From Adiantum capillus-veneris (Eukaryota; Streptophyta; Polypodiopsida; Polypodiales; Pteridaceae), in NCBI GenBank assembly GCA_014529385.2, contig CM043964.1, positions 134,952,420 to 135,016,419 of the forward strand: a stretch of DNA of 64,000 nt, in the 5' to 3' direction. The notes under the pieces were generated by a model that was given only the letters and a program-made list of their open reading frames with translations, was not told the DNA's origin and searched no databases. Numbering within the stretch: position 1 is the stretch's first letter; every line of letters starts with the position of its first letter. This document shows, in pieces, positions 22,951 to 36,223 of the stretch. The translations under genes were made by a program, and so were the position numbers.

Positions 22951-23640
22951 CCAGTTAATTTACTTTAGAGTCCAAATAAGTGTGTGTGTATGTTCGCCTT
23001 ATCCTTGGTGTGCAAATCAACATGTCATATTGTAGAGAGGGTCGTGGTTTTAATAGAAACCTCATCTCTGACTGTGTAGAGCTTGATGTCGTAGTGTAGG
23101 GAGGGTTTCAATCACTTTAGGCTTGTCCATCCATAACTATTTGCATTAATTTAAATATTTCTATCACTATGTTTGATGTTGAATCGATTTATGTTATTCG
23201 CTATTAATTATTATGACATTTTAATTCATTGACGTTTAAGTTTGCTACTCTAATTTGGATTTTATATGATTTCAGCCATGGTAGAGAGAAAACTCTCACA
23301 TGCCCATGGTAAGGTCATCACACTTATGCTCTTATCCTCTACCTATATCATGCTAAAGAGGATCATATATGACAAGCATTTAATCTGCTTGCATCATAGT
23401 TAGAGGACTTCATTGCAAAGCTTGTGAGACATTATTTAAACGAGCTAAAAGTCTCAATTTCTTTGGGATCATTTAACCAAATCCTTTTGACAAATGGAGT
23501 CATGCATGTAGCAATTAAATAGCTCTTAGAGCAGATTGTCAAGACATTCAAGAGCATCCACCATGCTAAAAAAAAAGCTCCAAATTTTTTAGATCGAATA
23601 CACCTCATTTCACAGCTACATTCGGAGCTGAAGGGAAAAT
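22951..23640. other. Intergenic, nothing recognised
   Basis: AT-rich sequence with only short chance ORFs. Confidence 0.5.
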
Positions 23641-23644
23641 TATT

Positions 23645-24020
23645 TGCCATGTGAACGGTAAATTCACACTTGGAAGTGATTTAAGTTAAGGTAGTAGTTA
23701 CTTGCTTTGTGTAGAGCCATTCTCACACCTGAAAATAGCTTAGGTAAATTTATTTAGTGGTAGCGATTGCTTTCCAAGTATAGAGCAATGATTACACTCG
23801 AGGTGATTTAGATAGGTAAAATAGTAATCTCTTGAATGTGTAGAGTTTGACTCACACTTGGAGGTCATTTAAGTATGTTTATGATATTTAATATTGTTTA
23901 TCATGTGCAGAGTTTGCTCATGCTTGGAGAATATATAGATATACATTAAGTGATTTCTTCTTAAATGTGATTTACAGATATACATTAAGTGATTTCTCCA
24001 TATATGTAGAGTGAAAGCTC
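23645..24020. repeat. Degenerate tandem repeat, unit about 75-85 bp
   Basis: Words of the form TGTAGAG..TCACACTTGGA..T.ATTTAAGTA recur about five times (near 23665, 23725, 23780, 23860, 23910 and 24005), with strong divergence. A smaller exact repeat, GATATACATTAAGTGATTTC, occurs at about 23938 and 23977. Confidence 0.7.
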
Positions 24021-24664
24021 ACACTTGAACTCAAGAACATAGATTTAAAATTTAGAAAATGATAAAAATATTAACGATTATGCTTGTAGAGACTATAAAT
24101 GGTTGTTGATCTTTCAATAGGATAGCAATAGTAATGATTGATTTTTAAATAGGATAGAAATGATTAGCATAGATTGAAACTAAATTGAGCTATAAAGTTG
24201 ATAGATAGTTTTGTTGGTGCTTGCAAATCCCTTCACAATATGGTGAATGGCAATGAGTGGAACTATGTAGCCTACATACATGAATTGGTGGGAGCAAGAA
24301 AGACCTCATGAAAGTTGAGGTGCAAATCTTATGGATACAGCGCTAATAAAAATGCATACATGATAAATGAAGACGTGTTCAAAGTTCCTAGAAATGCATT
24401 ATCTTGTAGAAACCCTCCTTAGGTATCCAAGAAAAATTTCTTGAATACTTTTGAGGTGGGAAAAAAACCCAATCCCAAAGTGATGATTGGGAGTGATGTG
24501 GAGATGGCTCTCAAGGACTAGGTAAGCCAATCTACATGTGGATAGGGGGGTGAGCAATGCCCCCTGATACTACTGTATACAATCAAGAGTCTAATGGCTC
24601 AAACTTCACACCTTTAACTTTTAATTTAAAAGGATACCGTATAGCATTGATTGGTGGTCAACAG
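24021..24664. other. Intergenic, nothing recognised
   Basis: AT-rich. May include decayed upstream parts of the hAT relic that follows, but no motif is visible. Confidence 0.4.
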
Positions 24665-25105
24665 ATGCATACTAGTTCTACTTTGCACCAAGCATTTGAC
24701 AAGCAAGGGTTGCTTGAGCTACATCTCAAGTGGACCCAAGTTTTTCTCGCATGAAAAATTCCATGTAATGCCATGTGTAATCCTATTTTCAAAGATGCTT
24801 TGACGAGCATACAAAAGAAAATATTTGTGGCACCTGATTACAAGAAGATGCGTACATTATATATAGATAAAGTTAAAGATTCATCACAGAGTATTATGAA
24901 GCATACAACTCTTGAGTACATGCCACATCATGGGTGTACAATTGCTCTTGATGGATGGAAAAATTTCCAAAAAAACCCTCAATAAATGCTAACTTGTCCG
25001 AGAGGATCCATTTTTGTAGAAGCAATTGATACGTTTTTGAAAGGAAAAACAACTGGTTTTTTAGCAGGCATGTATGAGTGTGCAATCAAAAAATTCTATT
25101 GTTTC
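24665..25105 (+). pseudogene. hAT transposase fragment (DUF659 region)
   Basis: One frame reads LKWTQVFLA, a TGA stop (24752-24754), then KIPCNAMCNPIFKDAL, DYKKMRTLYIDKV, GCTIALDGW, a TAA stop (24983-24985), and TCPRGSIFVEAID. The order, with the GCTI..DGW signature, the downstream CPRG-type strand and the VEAID segment, matches the DUF659 region of plant hAT transposases. The zinc finger before it and the dimerisation domain after it are not seen. It is a fragment with in-frame stops only, no frameshift over about 400 bp. The first stop sits where relatives usually have Arg, consistent with CGA to TGA. Confidence 0.75.
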
Positions 25106-27896
25106 ATCTAACTACAAAGCTGCAAGGCGTGCATCTATGCTTTGAGTTGCTAGTTGCTCAACGATTGTTGTCGCCTTGAGAGATAGGTAAATCCCTCTTT
25201 GCACGAAGGCTCTTCTTGATTTGCCTCTCAAACGCAAACTCAGTCCATTGGGCATCCCTTTCCCACCCCTCTTTGTGCTAGGAGAATCATTCTAATTCAC
25301 TTTGCGCCTCAAAACATAATAGCAGTAGCATTGTTGCACAAAGTAAAATGGCTCTCTGACTGTTGTTTGGGTTTTGCATGAAAACCTGTAAGAATCTGTC
25401 GTGCAAATGATTTGCAAAAATTGTGTGTTGTTGCAAATAGATATTTTCAAAGGAAGGGGACCCTCTTGCACTATCGGTGGACCTCAAAAGAGTGTGCCAC
25501 ACAAAATGGTTTAGGCACAACTCTTTCCATTGCTTGTAGCTCAACGGCTCTCTATCGTGGTCTGTTGGGATCTTTCCAAAGCTCTCACATCACCTCTAGC
25601 AACCCAAATCTTCTACTCTTTGTAGATTTACTGTGCTAGTTCCTGACTGAGATAGGGATCTTGATGCACATTCTGATAATGGTGGCGAAGTATGTCTTTT
25701 ATCTACACATAGGAAAAAACTCGTGTTAGTGACAAAAATGTGTATGCACTTTAAACCTTAAAACACGTCAAGTACCTAACTTGAAACTTTTTAAAACTGA
25801 ACTTGAAATATTTTGAAGATACTGTTTGAAATTTTTAATGACACAATTGGCAAAAGCATTACACATATACAAAAATGGCATAATACTTATGATTTGACTA
25901 TTCAATCATCCGCTAGTCATAGGCCAGAGTAACTTAGAATATTGTAGCTAGCATTATGGGCTCCATTCATACAAAGTGAAAAATTGCATTCCTTAAGCCT
26001 ACTTAAGAGATTTCTTTGTTCTCCTTGCACAATTTGTTGTAGTACATTGCACAAAAATGCTTGTTTCTCATGTTCAAATGGTTGCGGGATACACAAAACC
26101 AATCATTTAAGAGTCTAACAAAGGCTATATACATCAAAGGCTTTAGTGAAGGGAGGGAGTTTTTTGTTTATGATTACAAGAGCTACCCATCGGTAATTTT
26201 TCTCTTATTGTGCTCTCACCTGTGGGGATAGTTGTAACAAGCGGGGAAATGTCTCCTTAGTGTTTAAGAAACTGCTTGATCCTAATCAACAATGCTAGCA
26301 TAAACACCTTTGCCAAAGTGTACCAAAATGTTGTGAACATGCAAATCATTGGGTAGGAAGGTGTGACTGTGCAAAAACTTCAATTTTTGTAATGATTGTT
26401 AGATGTTCTCTAAATTGCTCCAAGGTTCTAGAGGTGTGCTAGAACTCCCTTATAATTGTCTTTCTTCCATCATGGTGGCGAGTCTATGTCTACTTCACCA
26501 AGTGGCCAACATTCCACGTCTTGAAAATAAGCATTAACTTTATGTTGTGGCATATAAGGCCCTTGGCCAAGATCATGCCGCGGTGCTAAACAGTCATGGT
26601 AGTACCTTCTTTTAATGTCATCTATATAGGGGACGCATTAGGAGATTTGAAAGGTCTTTTAGAGGGTCATATTGAAGTGAGAGAAAAGAAAGCATGTACA
26701 ATGAGCAGAAATGCAATATAACATAACGTATAAAATATATGAAATAAATCAAGAAATAAGATAAAAAATTCTAAAATTAGAAGAATGTAGAATTCTTTGT
26801 TGCAAGGTAATATCTTCTTTTGATGGAGTTGGTGGTTCAATATGTGGACCTGATGCAATGAGACTTTGATAGCTGTCAAGGTATTGAAAAATAGTGCCAC
26901 TCAACTATACTAGAAGTCTATCATTCTCTTGTCACTAAAAGATATCCCTCCATTAAGATAGTTTTCAAAACCCATCCCACCTCTGTTAGAAGCTATCTTT
27001 CTTCTTACACTCAGAACTATGGCTTCTTCTTCTTCCCGCCAAAGCTCTAGAGGTTTCTCTCTCCCAAACTAACCTCACCATGAGTCTATTAAGAAGGCCA
27101 GGAAATAGCGTAAGCTCTATTTCCATCTCAAACTCTCTCATTGTAGATAATCAATCGCTAGAGCATAGGATAGGCAAAGGTTCTTGGATTCTTACACAAC
27201 CTAGCAGGAAAAAAAGGTCATGTACATGTTCCACATGGACATCAAGAGTGATGGATTTAAAAGTAGATGTTGGTAAGAATATTGTAATAGATGTTTTAGT
27301 TCAACATGTTTTTACTCACTCTAATATGATTGCTCATGGCGGTAATGTCTCAATGGTACATCATCTACAATGAAAATTTAAGTGGATTCTTATATTTAGC
27401 TCTTCCATTTAGCTCTTTTTGTTCTCTAACATTTATATCTTACGCTTATATATGTTTACCCTTCTCCATACAAGGAATGGGAAGCAATGGACTGCATTAT
27501 ATGACTCATCTTTGTAACCCATGCTCACATTGGTATCTTATAATATGCGGGAAGAATTAGCAAGAGCATTACAGATAAAGGCATATTATTCTACAACCAT
27601 TTCCACCAACTCAACCAAAGGAATAAAAAAGGAACATTAGTAGAGGTTCTATAAACCAATTAGAACTTCGTGAACTTGCCAGTTCAGGACACAACACTGA
27701 GTGATAGTGGGAAAAGACCATAGTCAGATTTCAACATAGTTATTACAAACTGGTAGTTACCAGATACAAGTATCATGGTAAGTGTTCACTATACAATCAA
27801 TCAAAGCATTAGGAAGTGAAAAGGTTATAGGAGGGACTCTTTATTTGGCAGTTTGAGGAAATGCTTAAATCTTAAGCCAAGTTTGACCGAGCCTAA
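25106..27896. other. Intergenic, nothing recognised
   Basis: AT-rich, with short chance ORFs. 27018-27070 opens with Met-Ala and a Ser run and then stops; I see no family signal. No terminal repeats found. Confidence 0.45.
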
Positions 27897-29215
27897 CACT
27901 AGTTTGGTACGAAAATAGGACACTTTAAGTGTCCTTTTTTAACAAATTTAAATTAATTGCTACTTGCAGTAGACGGTATATTTAAGAAAACCCTCTTGAT
28001 ATGATTAAATATGTTAGCTAGAGGGTCTTTTAAAAATATAACCTTGTATCTTAGAATCTATCATGATCAAGAACTATACTCATCAAGTTGACCCTCGCAA
28101 TACTGTGATTGATGCTTTGAAGAAATCGCCTTTATAAGATCAAGAAAAAAATGAAGCGACCTTGTAGAAAATTTTAGGTGACTCCTCCACAATTTTGCTA
28201 TAAATAATTGAAAGTTTCATGTGCAAAAGAATTGACTTTGGAGTATATAAAATAATGGAAAGTTCCATGTGTTTGATATGGTCATTTCAAGCATATTGTT
28301 GTATTCAAAGAAAATTATGTTTCTGATGTCTTTGTGAGTTTTAGAAAGTGATACATTGCTTGCCCTTTCCATTAAGCACTCAAGGTGGCAAGTAGAAGGG
28401 CTTTGGTATGAAACAATTATTTGATCATTTTTAATATTCAAAACTGCATAAGAGAAAACTTTCATATTTTCATTCTTGAGACCGAAGCATTCAAAACCTC
28501 AAATAATATCAAGCTTTCCATGTAAATCAACTAAATGTATTAAAGTACGTGGTACATACACAATTTATGGGGTGCTTAAAACCTTGGTTTCAATGTTATT
28601 ATGGAGAACTCAAGATTTTCAAGAGTTTTTTCACGATAAAGAATTCAAGATAGAGTTAAAGAAACGAGATTTAATTGAGTTAGGGAGCCCAAAAAATACA
28701 TAGTTTCTTGGTTTAAACATATAAAGTCATTTGTAGTTGTCAAATTGCACTAGAATAGTATCAATTTCATGAGGGGACCTTTGGAAGTCCAAAATTATGC
28801 TCTTATTCAGTATGTGCTCAAGTATGAAATTATGTCTATAGCGTGCATGTGACTTGAAAAATTCTCTTTGAGGTGGCTTCCATTGTTTTCGTAACACTAA
28901 GTGCTAACACTTGGCCTTTATAAACATAAAAAAGGCCATCTACAAAAAGATATAATAATTTTATGATTTTTTGGCAAAACAGCTTGAAAGTTTACTAAAA
29001 TTTATGTCTTAGAACTTACCATAATTCTCTCCATACAAATTGTATTTTGCTATGGAGAAAAATCCAATGTTTTCTTTCCCTCATAACCAATCTATGGTAG
29101 AAGCAAGGTGTAAAAAACTTCTTTCTAGCTTGACAAATAAATTGCCAAAATTTGGTAGAAAAACAGGACACTTTAGTGTCTCAGGACACTTAAGTGTCCA
29201 ATTACAGAACTAGTG
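27897..29215. mobile_element. CACTAG-ended non-autonomous DNA element (1.32 kb)
   Basis: Left end CACTAGTTTGG..., right end ...CTAGTG, inverted. Just inside each end is a palindromic hexadecamer: GGACACTTTAAGTGTCC on the left (about 27920) and GGACACTTAAGTGTCC on the right (about 29184), the right end having an extra half-copy. The flanks are identical CTAA (27893-27896 and 29216-29219). There is no transposase ORF. The ends begin CACTA, but a 4 bp (or TA) duplication is not the 3 bp usual for CACTA elements. A relative with the same ends is at 39000-39604. Confidence 0.78.
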
Positions 29216-29346
29216 CTAAAAGAGAAGGCAAAAAGGCCTATGTTGGGACTTTTAAAATTGCTATTTATATATTTTGTTTTTGAAAATAGACTATTTCAAC
29301 CCAAAAAAGAGGTGGGTAACTGAATTTTTAAAATGTCTTTTTCCAC

Positions 29347-29355
<9 letters not shown>

Positions 29356-29377
<22 letters not shown>

Positions 29378-29378
29378 A
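29356..29378. repeat. (CT)n microsatellite
   Basis: Short CT run in a wider CT-rich region (29340-29540). Confidence 0.85.
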
Positions 29379-29651
29379 ACATATAAACCACTCTCTCTCA
29401 CTTAGATTTTGTTAAAGTAAGCACTTTTCCATCATCCTCTCCTTAAAAAGAAAAATTTTCACAATCTCTCATTGCATTCTCTCTCTAAAATGTGAGATAA
29501 CTCTCTCTCTCCCCCCCCCCTTTTCTCTCTTGTCACTTCCCTCTCCCAATCATTAAAGAGACATTCTATGCTATCTACTTCTGGCAAAAAGTGTAGATCC
29601 TCCAAGGTTGTAGATCTTCTCCCTCTCCCATTCTCTCTTCCTTTATTGTAT

Positions 29652-29770
<119 letters not shown>

Positions 29771-30018
29771 TCTTCTCCCACTCCAACTCAAGGTCAGAGC
29801 AATGGGATACTCCATGACCTTTGTGTGAAACAATATTTCTCTCTCTAAAACACTCATGATCAACAATTTGAATTCAAACAAGATTAAGTTTCACTTCCTC
29901 TCTTTCTTACCTTCACAATAGAATCCTTTTCTCTTATCTTTGAGTACTCTCTGCTTCTTCCATCCATAGCCATCTTCCTCTTCTTGTAATAGTCACCATT
30001 ACACATTCTTTCTCTAAG

Positions 30019-31513
30019 TTGCTTGATTACCTAGCACAAATATCATTCAATCCCCTACCACTTCAAGACATTAATAATAAGCCAAAACAATATAAACAAT
30101 ATGGATTAAACACTAATTTGGAGCAAGAGTGTGCTACTATGAAACTTGGCACATTTAATCTCAATGTTGTAGATCAGTTACAAAAATTGGGTGCAAGGCA
30201 ATCAATTTATGGGTTGATGTCCATATTTACCCTGGCAATCCAATGATCAATGCATCACCACCCTTTTGTAATGTCAGTGAGCTCGTACATTTTATTGGAG
30301 ATGGAAGAGATGGATTGTTTGGTTATTGTTGGAGATTGTATTTAGCTTTTGTCAATGAAAGGAAAGAAAGAAAACAACTCTTTGTTTCCTATTCCTTGCT
30401 GCAAGAGAATTACATGAAGAACATTCAGAAAGTCAGAGAGGAAGCCGATGAGAAGACAAAGCAATTGAACGATGAGATGATGAAGCTTAATAAAAGAATA
30501 GAGCAGCAAAAAAGAAGTAAAAGTACCAGCTAGACAATTATGTTCAGCTACATCATGCTGCACATAATATGCATCGACAAATCGATCATCTCACACATGT
30601 TCCAATGGGCTACCACATTTGTAAGCACAAGAGACAAGCAATGTCTATGCTATCTTCATGTGATGGAGCTCAAAAGAAATGTGTCTATCAAACTAAATAA
30701 GGATACAAATGCAAGCTTTTTATTTCCTACATTTTTTGCAGATTACTATATCTTTATTTCAATATGCTAAAAATTAGCTTGAATGATGATGGGAATCGAT
30801 ACACTACTGTAGTATATCATCAAGCCAAAGGAATTGGTGGAGCTATTGGATGATCCATCCAATACTGGCATCGCCTTTATGTCATAAGTATTTCAATGAA
30901 TTAAAGAGCATTGTGTCACCTAAGGAGATGATGGAGGTGTGTGACAGTGAAAGAATAATTTTCAAGGCCCCCTACAAAGCTTTGTACAAAAGTCTCACAC
31001 TAGGAAACAAGGAAAAAGGTCTATTTAGGTTGCTTCCAACACCTTACAATGTCAGTGCTGCAAAAATTCCAATAATGATGTTGCAAGCTTGTTAGGTGGA
31101 TTTCAATAGGAAGAGATGTCATGCCATTAGAAGACAACAAATCCTTCCGCTACAATGAGTTCAAAAATGTGTATGTTGAATTGTTGATTCTCTAGGAGTC
31201 AATGATCAAATTTTATGGGTTGACATAGGAAGAGTGTGATGGAAAAGTTATATTTTTTGTGAATCTTGATGAGTGCTAGATTGTGAAAGGTCAACAGCTC
31301 AAAAGGGTAAGCGTTACACTGATGAACATGGCCTTGGGGGGCATTGATGTTGAGCTAAATTCCAACAAGAAGGGGAACACGTGTTTAGGTGTTCAGTTAC
31401 AGAAGAATATTTGGTGGGTGCCATGTTTTCATCTCCCACGTGAGACACATAAGTCCCTAAAATGGTATTTCAATCACATGCCAATAGTTGATGTCATTCG
31501 ACAAAAACAATAA
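30019..31513 (+). pseudogene. Degenerate plus-strand coding region, unrecognised
   Basis: A series of plus-strand open pieces in changing frames. 30019-30246 contains NLNVVDQLQKLGARQSIYG. 30243-30533 ends in a charged coiled-coil-like stretch (QKVREEADEKTKQLNDEMMK). 30850-31095 contains SERIIFKAPYKALYKSLTLG. 31283-31513 contains FHLPRETHKSLKWYF. They lie directly upstream of, and on the same strand as, the repeat at 31625-32615, so all may be one decayed ORF of a mobile element. I know no matching family. Confidence 0.45.
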
Positions 31514-31624
31514 GGACAAAGATTGTAGGTTTCCAACTTGCGTATGTTCCAAGTTGATTGACATTTGGCAAGAGACTTGAAAACTCTCAAGTGTATGTTA
31601 GGGTGCAAGCAAGGTGCAATGATC

Positions 31625-32615
31625 CTCTTTCTATGCATTTATTGATACCACAGTAAAGTCTCCATGGGAGATGAGGGCAATGGTGCAAATACCAATAGGT
31701 CAAAGGGTGGTAAGGGAAAGGGTGACAAAGTTATAGTTAACTCTGCAAAAGGTGTGTCCACTACAAAAACATTGAGTAAAGCACTATAACAATGGTTTCA
31801 AGGTATCCTCAATTGTGACCAAAGTGTACCCCCTAATCGAGACATGGATGATCCAAATTCGGATCTTATTCTACCAATTCCACTTAAAGGTGCATGTGTG
31901 CACCCTTTATGTCCATCTACAAATTCTCCACAAGTTTCTAATGTCCATATTAGTAATAACGCTTGGAATTTGGAGCTTCTAAAAGAAGGGAAGAGTGTAT
32001 AAGAGAAGTCAAGGCTATTCTATCAAGTGTTGGTCTACATGGTGGCACAATTGAGCTATCTAAGGACAAGAAGACATCTGTAAGTACACATGATCATCCT
32101 TATAAAATATGTATGGGTGGTAGTAAAGCTAGGCATTTACTTTTAAACTATTCTAACTCCCAAAGTCCCATTGAGTTTCAGTTGTGGAAAAAGGTGTGTG
32201 ACATTACCACCTACAAAGGTAATGAAGCAGTTCTTGAAGTTAGGCATGTTTGTGGTGGAAATTTGTTGATGATATTTTTATTTACTTGAAAAGGAAAATC
32301 TATCCTTTGATGAGATGTCCACCTTCAAATTTGTAATCAATAGTTTCACAGTGCAAATGGTGGACGCTTGGGGGGAGACACACATAACACATTACATAGT
32401 GGGTCAAACACTTGATCTCTACAAATCAAAATGCATCTGTGTTTGTACTAAATTTTGGTTTTTTCTCAGCACATTCCTTTTGCATATACTGCAGTTTTTT
32501 TCAACACCTATGGTTCGTTGGGCATCTGAAGTAGCCAAGGAATGGAGTGCTCACATTATCAAGAAAAAGCAGTGTATTTCAAAAACACACATCATGGAGG
32601 TGGAAGGAAAAGGAG
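31625..32615 (+). pseudogene. Degenerate ORF repeat, copy 2
   Basis: Homologue of 18895-19895 with better preserved text: SVGLHGGTIELSKDKK, SPIEFQLWKKVCDITTYKG, FKFVINSFTVQMVDAWGETH, then WASEVAKEWSAHIIKKKQ. Frames are broken at least twice. Family not recognised. Confidence 0.6.
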
Positions 32616-32649
32616 CAATGTTGGGGGCTCCATCGTTGCAGTAACCCCA

Positions 32650-33230
32650 ATGACCAAGAAAATTGTCAATACGGAGGGATGAGCTACCCGGCTAGGGCAT
32701 GGAAACACTCACATGGTTAGTGAGCTAATTGTGGCAACACAAATGGGTAACTCTACGAGGTGATCTTCTTGGCGTATGGAGGAGCTAAGACACAATGAAG
32801 GGCAATCTCCACATCAACTTCTCTTCACCTCTAATCAACCCAATCACACACACTACAATTGTAAGATGCATACAACACTAATCCTATCATGCAACACACT
32901 AATTGCAAGCACACACACACATAGATCTATCGCACACCACACTCCAATAAAACCTACATGCACACACAAGCAAAAGAGGGAAATCACACAGGATTAGAGA
33001 GGGATTAACCACTAATTAGTTAAGATCTAGCTAATCTAAGCATCATAGGAGATCATAAGAAGCATGAGAGAGGCATAGTGAAAGAGAATGAATTATTGAT
33101 TAGTGTTAATCAAGTCTCATGAGCAAGGAGAAGCTCAAGGACTCCATAGCCGCACACCTCAAGAGCTCTCACCAAAGAGTGATCTCAACAAATGAGCTTG
33201 TGAACCCTAATTTCTATTACATGTTGCATT
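32650..33230. repeat. Diverged copy of the 17.1 kb repeat
   Basis: Shares GGCTAGGGCATGGAA and a series of diverged blocks with 17110-17850 in the same order, ending near AAGAGCTCTCA. No gene. Confidence 0.35.
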
Positions 33231-33982
33231 ATGCCTAGGGTAAAAATATGCAATGTCCGGGTGCGTCTTGACTCGACCTTAACAAAAACCAAATTAAATA
33301 AATTAGTAACTACAAACAATTTAAATAATATGATTTTCCTAGACTTACCGCCTATAGAGATCCGGCCACTCAGTCAAATTTCCCTATCAAGATGTGATGG
33401 TTTCCCAATAACCATCACCAAGTTTCAAATTTTGTGTGCCTCTCTTGAAACTTGACCATCTCTCTACTTCATTGACTTAGTGTAATATTTTCTTAAGTTG
33501 GTAGTAGAAAAAGAAATTCATTAACTAGAACCATTTTTGAACCCATTTACATAATTTAATCAAACTTACATTTTTGTCCTTCCATGCTACTTTGCCTCCC
33601 AAAGCATAGTGTGTGGGAGTTTGCCTGGCCCAAGCGTTGCACTGTTGTCTGTAGGATGAGCCCGTTGCAGCTTATTCGTCCTTTTCTTGCAAGGTCCACT
33701 CTCACTCCACATATTCCATGTTTCCTCCACGATAGCTCATGTTTGGATCTCGAACCTGGTTGGTCGTTGTGCGTCGTACACTAGATTGCTTGTTTTTTCA
33801 AAATTGTTTTAATGTAGCCCTCCAAACACTGTGACACAAATTCCTCATCGAGGACGGAATCGAGCATGCATTGTGTTCTTGTTGTAGCATGCATGATCAG
33901 GCTATTGATCTTTGAACTTTACAAAAAAAATCTTATACATCGAGTGTATAAGAGTCTGAAGATGGCATTGAAATGCCCTGCC
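33231..33982. other. Intergenic, nothing recognised
   Basis: Only chance ORFs. No repeat structure noticed. Confidence 0.45.
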
Positions 33983-34114
33983 CTATGTTGTCTAAAAGTT
34001 TGCATCTGGGATGGAAAGCTTTGAAAAAGGGGAGTCAATCCCCCCCCCCCCGGCCAAATCCTATGTTGTCTAAAAGTTTGCATCTGGGATGGAAAGCTTT
34101 GAAAAAGGGGAGTC
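33983..34114. repeat. Two-copy 54 bp direct repeat with C-run between
   Basis: 33983-34036 and 34061-34114 are identical over 54 bp (starting CTATGTTGTCTAAAAG), separated by 24 bp holding a run of about 12 C. Confidence 0.93.
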
Positions 34115-34193
34115 GAGATAAAGATTCCATGAAGGTCCAAATCCTATACCAGAACAAGAAAAAGCCACAAGATCCCCTGCCAGTTCGCCTCTA

Positions 34194-34745
34194 TCAACGC
34201 TCGCTCTCCATAGACAAACGTCGGCGTGCGCTACTAAAAGAAGTGCATGGATGATGCTCGGGTGAACTAGGCGTGGAATGGAGCAGCATGGGGCCTTGCA
34301 ATGGAAGGGGAGTGGGACCCTGCACGATGGAAGAAGACGAGGTCGGTAAGACAAGACTGTAGAAGGAGGTGCCATCGGTGCAAGGCTTTGGATCTAAGGA
34401 GTCCCTCCCTGGCCCTCCCATGGTCTGGATTGCTAAGAAAGGTCGTAGACTGCAAGTTGCTATTGAGTGTAATGGCCAAACAATCCCTCCATCGACGAAC
34501 ATATGTACTTGTCTCGTAAAGAGAGTGCCCGCTGGAGGTTTGGGTCCACAACTAGTGGAGGAACCTAGGTAGATGGACCAGCATCTCTGAAGGTATAGGA
34601 GGGCCATGCCTACAAATCTCAAAGAGAAACCTACACTCATGCTCACGAAAAAATAGCTACAAATGAGCTTAATGCCTTTGTTTGGACTTACTGCCTCAAG
34701 ATTCGGATCCATTGAAGGTGATGTCCTCCCTGGATGGGAGCCCAT
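34194..34745. other. Locally less AT-rich segment with an unassigned 183-codon minus-strand ORF
   Basis: Minus-strand frame 34745-34194 is open for 183 codons (Ser/Pro/Leu-rich, one hydrophobic stretch). Plus-strand frames are also open for 65-90 codons (33973-34254, 34369-34572). With both strands open and no domain recognised, I do not call a gene here. The base composition differs from the neighbours, so an old gene fragment is possible. Confidence 0.3.
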
Positions 34746-34779
34746 CTGAGACGTGAACCCACCAAAAGAAGAATGCGAT

Positions 34780-35390
34780 GGCTGCTCCCCACCAGGTGGT
34801 CTCTTGCCTAAAATCTACATTACAGGTTGATAATTATGATAACCTAATGCTATATCTAATATGCATACTGCTACATGCATACATTCAATCCTCTCTTTAC
34901 GTCCTGACATACATATAAAGAGGGTAGAGATAGACAAAGACTAAAGATTTGGTTACTACTTCTCTTAGCCTTTGAAAAAATGCACTCAAGTAACTACACC
35001 CATGATTTAGAATATTGTTTATTGCAAAGAGTAGTCAAGTGGGTTTAATAGTGCTAAGTTGGCACTGGTTCCTATCAAGCTTTCTAATAGCTCAATAATG
35101 GTTAAGACGTAGGCAAGTTTAAAAAGACTCCATTGTTAAGACTATAGTTCTTGATGATTTCCCTTGAACATACGAGTAGGCATGCCAACTGAGATAATAA
35201 ATCCCAGTCCCACTTACCCAATTGCAATGAGCAACTCCAACCTTTCATAGATTAAAGGAGTGCATCTCTTCTCAAGCAGAGAAGAATGAAACCTAAGCTC
35301 TAATCACTAACTATCTATAATTACTACACTCTCTTTATAGAGACGCACAGAAGTGTAAGATGATGGATATAAAGCAGAGAGAGAAATAGG
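34780..35390. other. Intergenic, nothing recognised
   Basis: AT-rich, becoming CT-rich at its right end. Confidence 0.5.
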
Positions 35391-35394
35391 AGAT

Positions 35395-35551
35395 TTTGTA
35401 CTCCTATTTCTCTCCCTCTCTTTCTCTCCTCTCTCTCTCTTTCCCTCTATCCCTCTCTCTCCCTTTCTTTATCCCTCTCTCCGATGATGTAGTTATTTAC
35501 ATTAACTACATCATCTCTTTTTAGAGCTATGTCACAGCTACCCCATGAACT

Positions 35552-35609
<58 letters not shown>

Positions 35610-35733
35610 CCTCTTTCTCTTTCTCTCTCTATCTTTTTCCCTCTCTATCTCTTTCTCTCCCTCTTTCCTCTTTATATCTCTCCCTCTGTCTCTTTCTCTT
35701 TTTTTTTGGAATTGTTCTTATACTGCCTTGCAT

Positions 35734-35807
<74 letters not shown>

Positions 35808-36140
35808 CCTCACTTTCTCTCCCTCTCTATCTCTCTCTCTTTCCCTCTCTATCTCTCTCTCTTTCCCTCTTCCCTCTCTGTCCCCCCCCCCCCCCCCCCC
35901 CCCCGCCCCCTCTCTCCTCCATCTCTATCTCACAACCCCCCCTCCCTCTTTCTCTCCCTATCCCTCTTTTTCTTTCTCTCCCTCTTTCCTCTCCTCTTTC
36001 CATCTCTTTCTACCCATCTCCCTCTACCTCTCTATCTTTCCCTCTCATTCTCTTTCTCTTTCCATTTCCCTCTATATCTCTTTCTCTTTCTCTACCCTCT
36101 TTCCCTCTCTATATCTACCCCCCCCCCCCCCCCCCCCCCC

Positions 36141-36223
<83 letters not shown>

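Noticed and set aside
27897-27901. Assignment of the 1.32 kb element to classical CACTA
   Set aside because: The ends start CACTA, but the flanking duplication is CTAA (4 bp) and not an identical 3 bp; left as a CACTAG-ended element of uncertain superfamily.
34194-34745. 183-codon minus-strand gene
   Set aside because: Both strands are open in this less AT-rich patch and no domain or splice structure supports a gene; kept only as an unassigned segment.
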